Made by a program: the position numbers and the translations under genes. Below the pieces are notes generated by a model. It ran no database searches. It was not told where the DNA came from and saw only the letters and a program-made list of their open reading frames with translations. From the NCBI GenBank assembly GCA_959018155.1, contig CAUEKH010000199.1, positions 1 to 5,459 of the forward strand: DNA of 5,459 nt, read 5' to 3'. Below, piece after piece: positions 5,331 to 5,459 of this stretch. How positions within the stretch are numbered: position 1 is the stretch's first letter; each line of letters starts with the position of its first letter. Source of the DNA: an uncultured Hungatella sp. GTDB taxonomy: Bacteria; Bacillota; Clostridia; Lachnospirales; Lachnospiraceae.

Positions 5331-5459
5331 ATGGGAGAAACGAAAAAGAAACTGGTGAAGTGTCTTGTCTGCGGAGCGGTTTTTGAAGAGGGAGTGGAGG
5401 TCTGCCCGGTATGTGGAGTCGGACCGGAGAACTTTGTGCCGTATGAGGAGGAGGAGAAA
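5331..5459 (+). CDS. N-terminal fragment: short rubredoxin-like four-cysteine domain, probably of a redox enzyme
   Basis: Only the first 43 codons lie in the window and the frame stays open to the edge. The peptide carries CLVCG (C11, C14) and CPVCG (C25, C28), followed by the acidic segment VPYEEEE. Two CxxC pairs only 10 residues apart match the shortened rubredoxin-like domain found in rubrerythrins and at the N-terminus of some anaerobe FAD/NAD(P)-dependent oxidoreductases; such a domain holds one iron (or zinc) and passes single electrons. Because the domain comes first and an acidic linker follows, a larger C-terminal enzyme domain outside the window is likely, but its identity cannot be seen. 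The ATG is supported by a purine-rich GGGAAAGGGG site ending 7 bp upstream (5323), a less canonical ribosome site than the other genes have. The gene is divergent from the MerR regulator and downstream of a palindrome-bearing promoter. Confidence 0.75.
   Translation, partial: MGETKKKLVKCLVCGAVFEEGVEVCPVCGVGPENFVPYEEEEK

Overview
The window looks like chromosomal DNA of a low-to-mid-GC anaerobic Firmicute, most plausibly a gut Lachnospiraceae-type Clostridium relative. This rests on strong AGGAGG-type ribosome sites, TGn-extended -10 promoters, the character of the GH13 glucosidase and MscL, and a short rubredoxin-like domain typical of anaerobe oxidoreductases. The assignment is an inference from style; no rRNA or marker gene is present.

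Layout: positions 1-154 hold a large imperfect inverted repeat whose wobble pattern suggests RNA made from the + strand. A very C-rich, T-poor tract (about 155-270) follows, then a 568-aa GH13 oligo-1,6-/alpha-glucosidase (+, 296-2002). A 97-bp gap with a good extended -10 promoter leads to a 489-aa all-helical protein of unknown function (+, 2100-3569). A convergent intergenic region (3570-3781) carries two hairpins that can stop transcription arriving from the right, and one that may act in both directions. On the - strand lie mscL (4207-3782) and, 55 bp upstream of it, a MerR-family regulator with a GyrI-like effector domain (5066-4263); the two may be co-transcribed.

The divergent region 5067-5330 is the most informative regulatory stretch. 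It has an extended -10 promoter for the MerR gene overlapped by a 22-bp palindrome. Facing the other way is a promoter-like arrangement (TTGTAT, 20 bp, GATAAT) whose over-long spacer contains a perfect 17-bp palindrome, the layout expected of a MerR-activated promoter. It points at the gene starting at 5331, which is cut by the window end and encodes a short four-cysteine rubredoxin-like domain, probably the N-terminus of a redox enzyme.

Reading: a carbohydrate-use gene plus an unknown helical protein on the left, and a probable MerR-type sensing module on the right that may control a redox gene and be linked to the mechanosensitive channel. No mobile-element genes, CRISPR arrays, tRNAs or rRNAs were seen.
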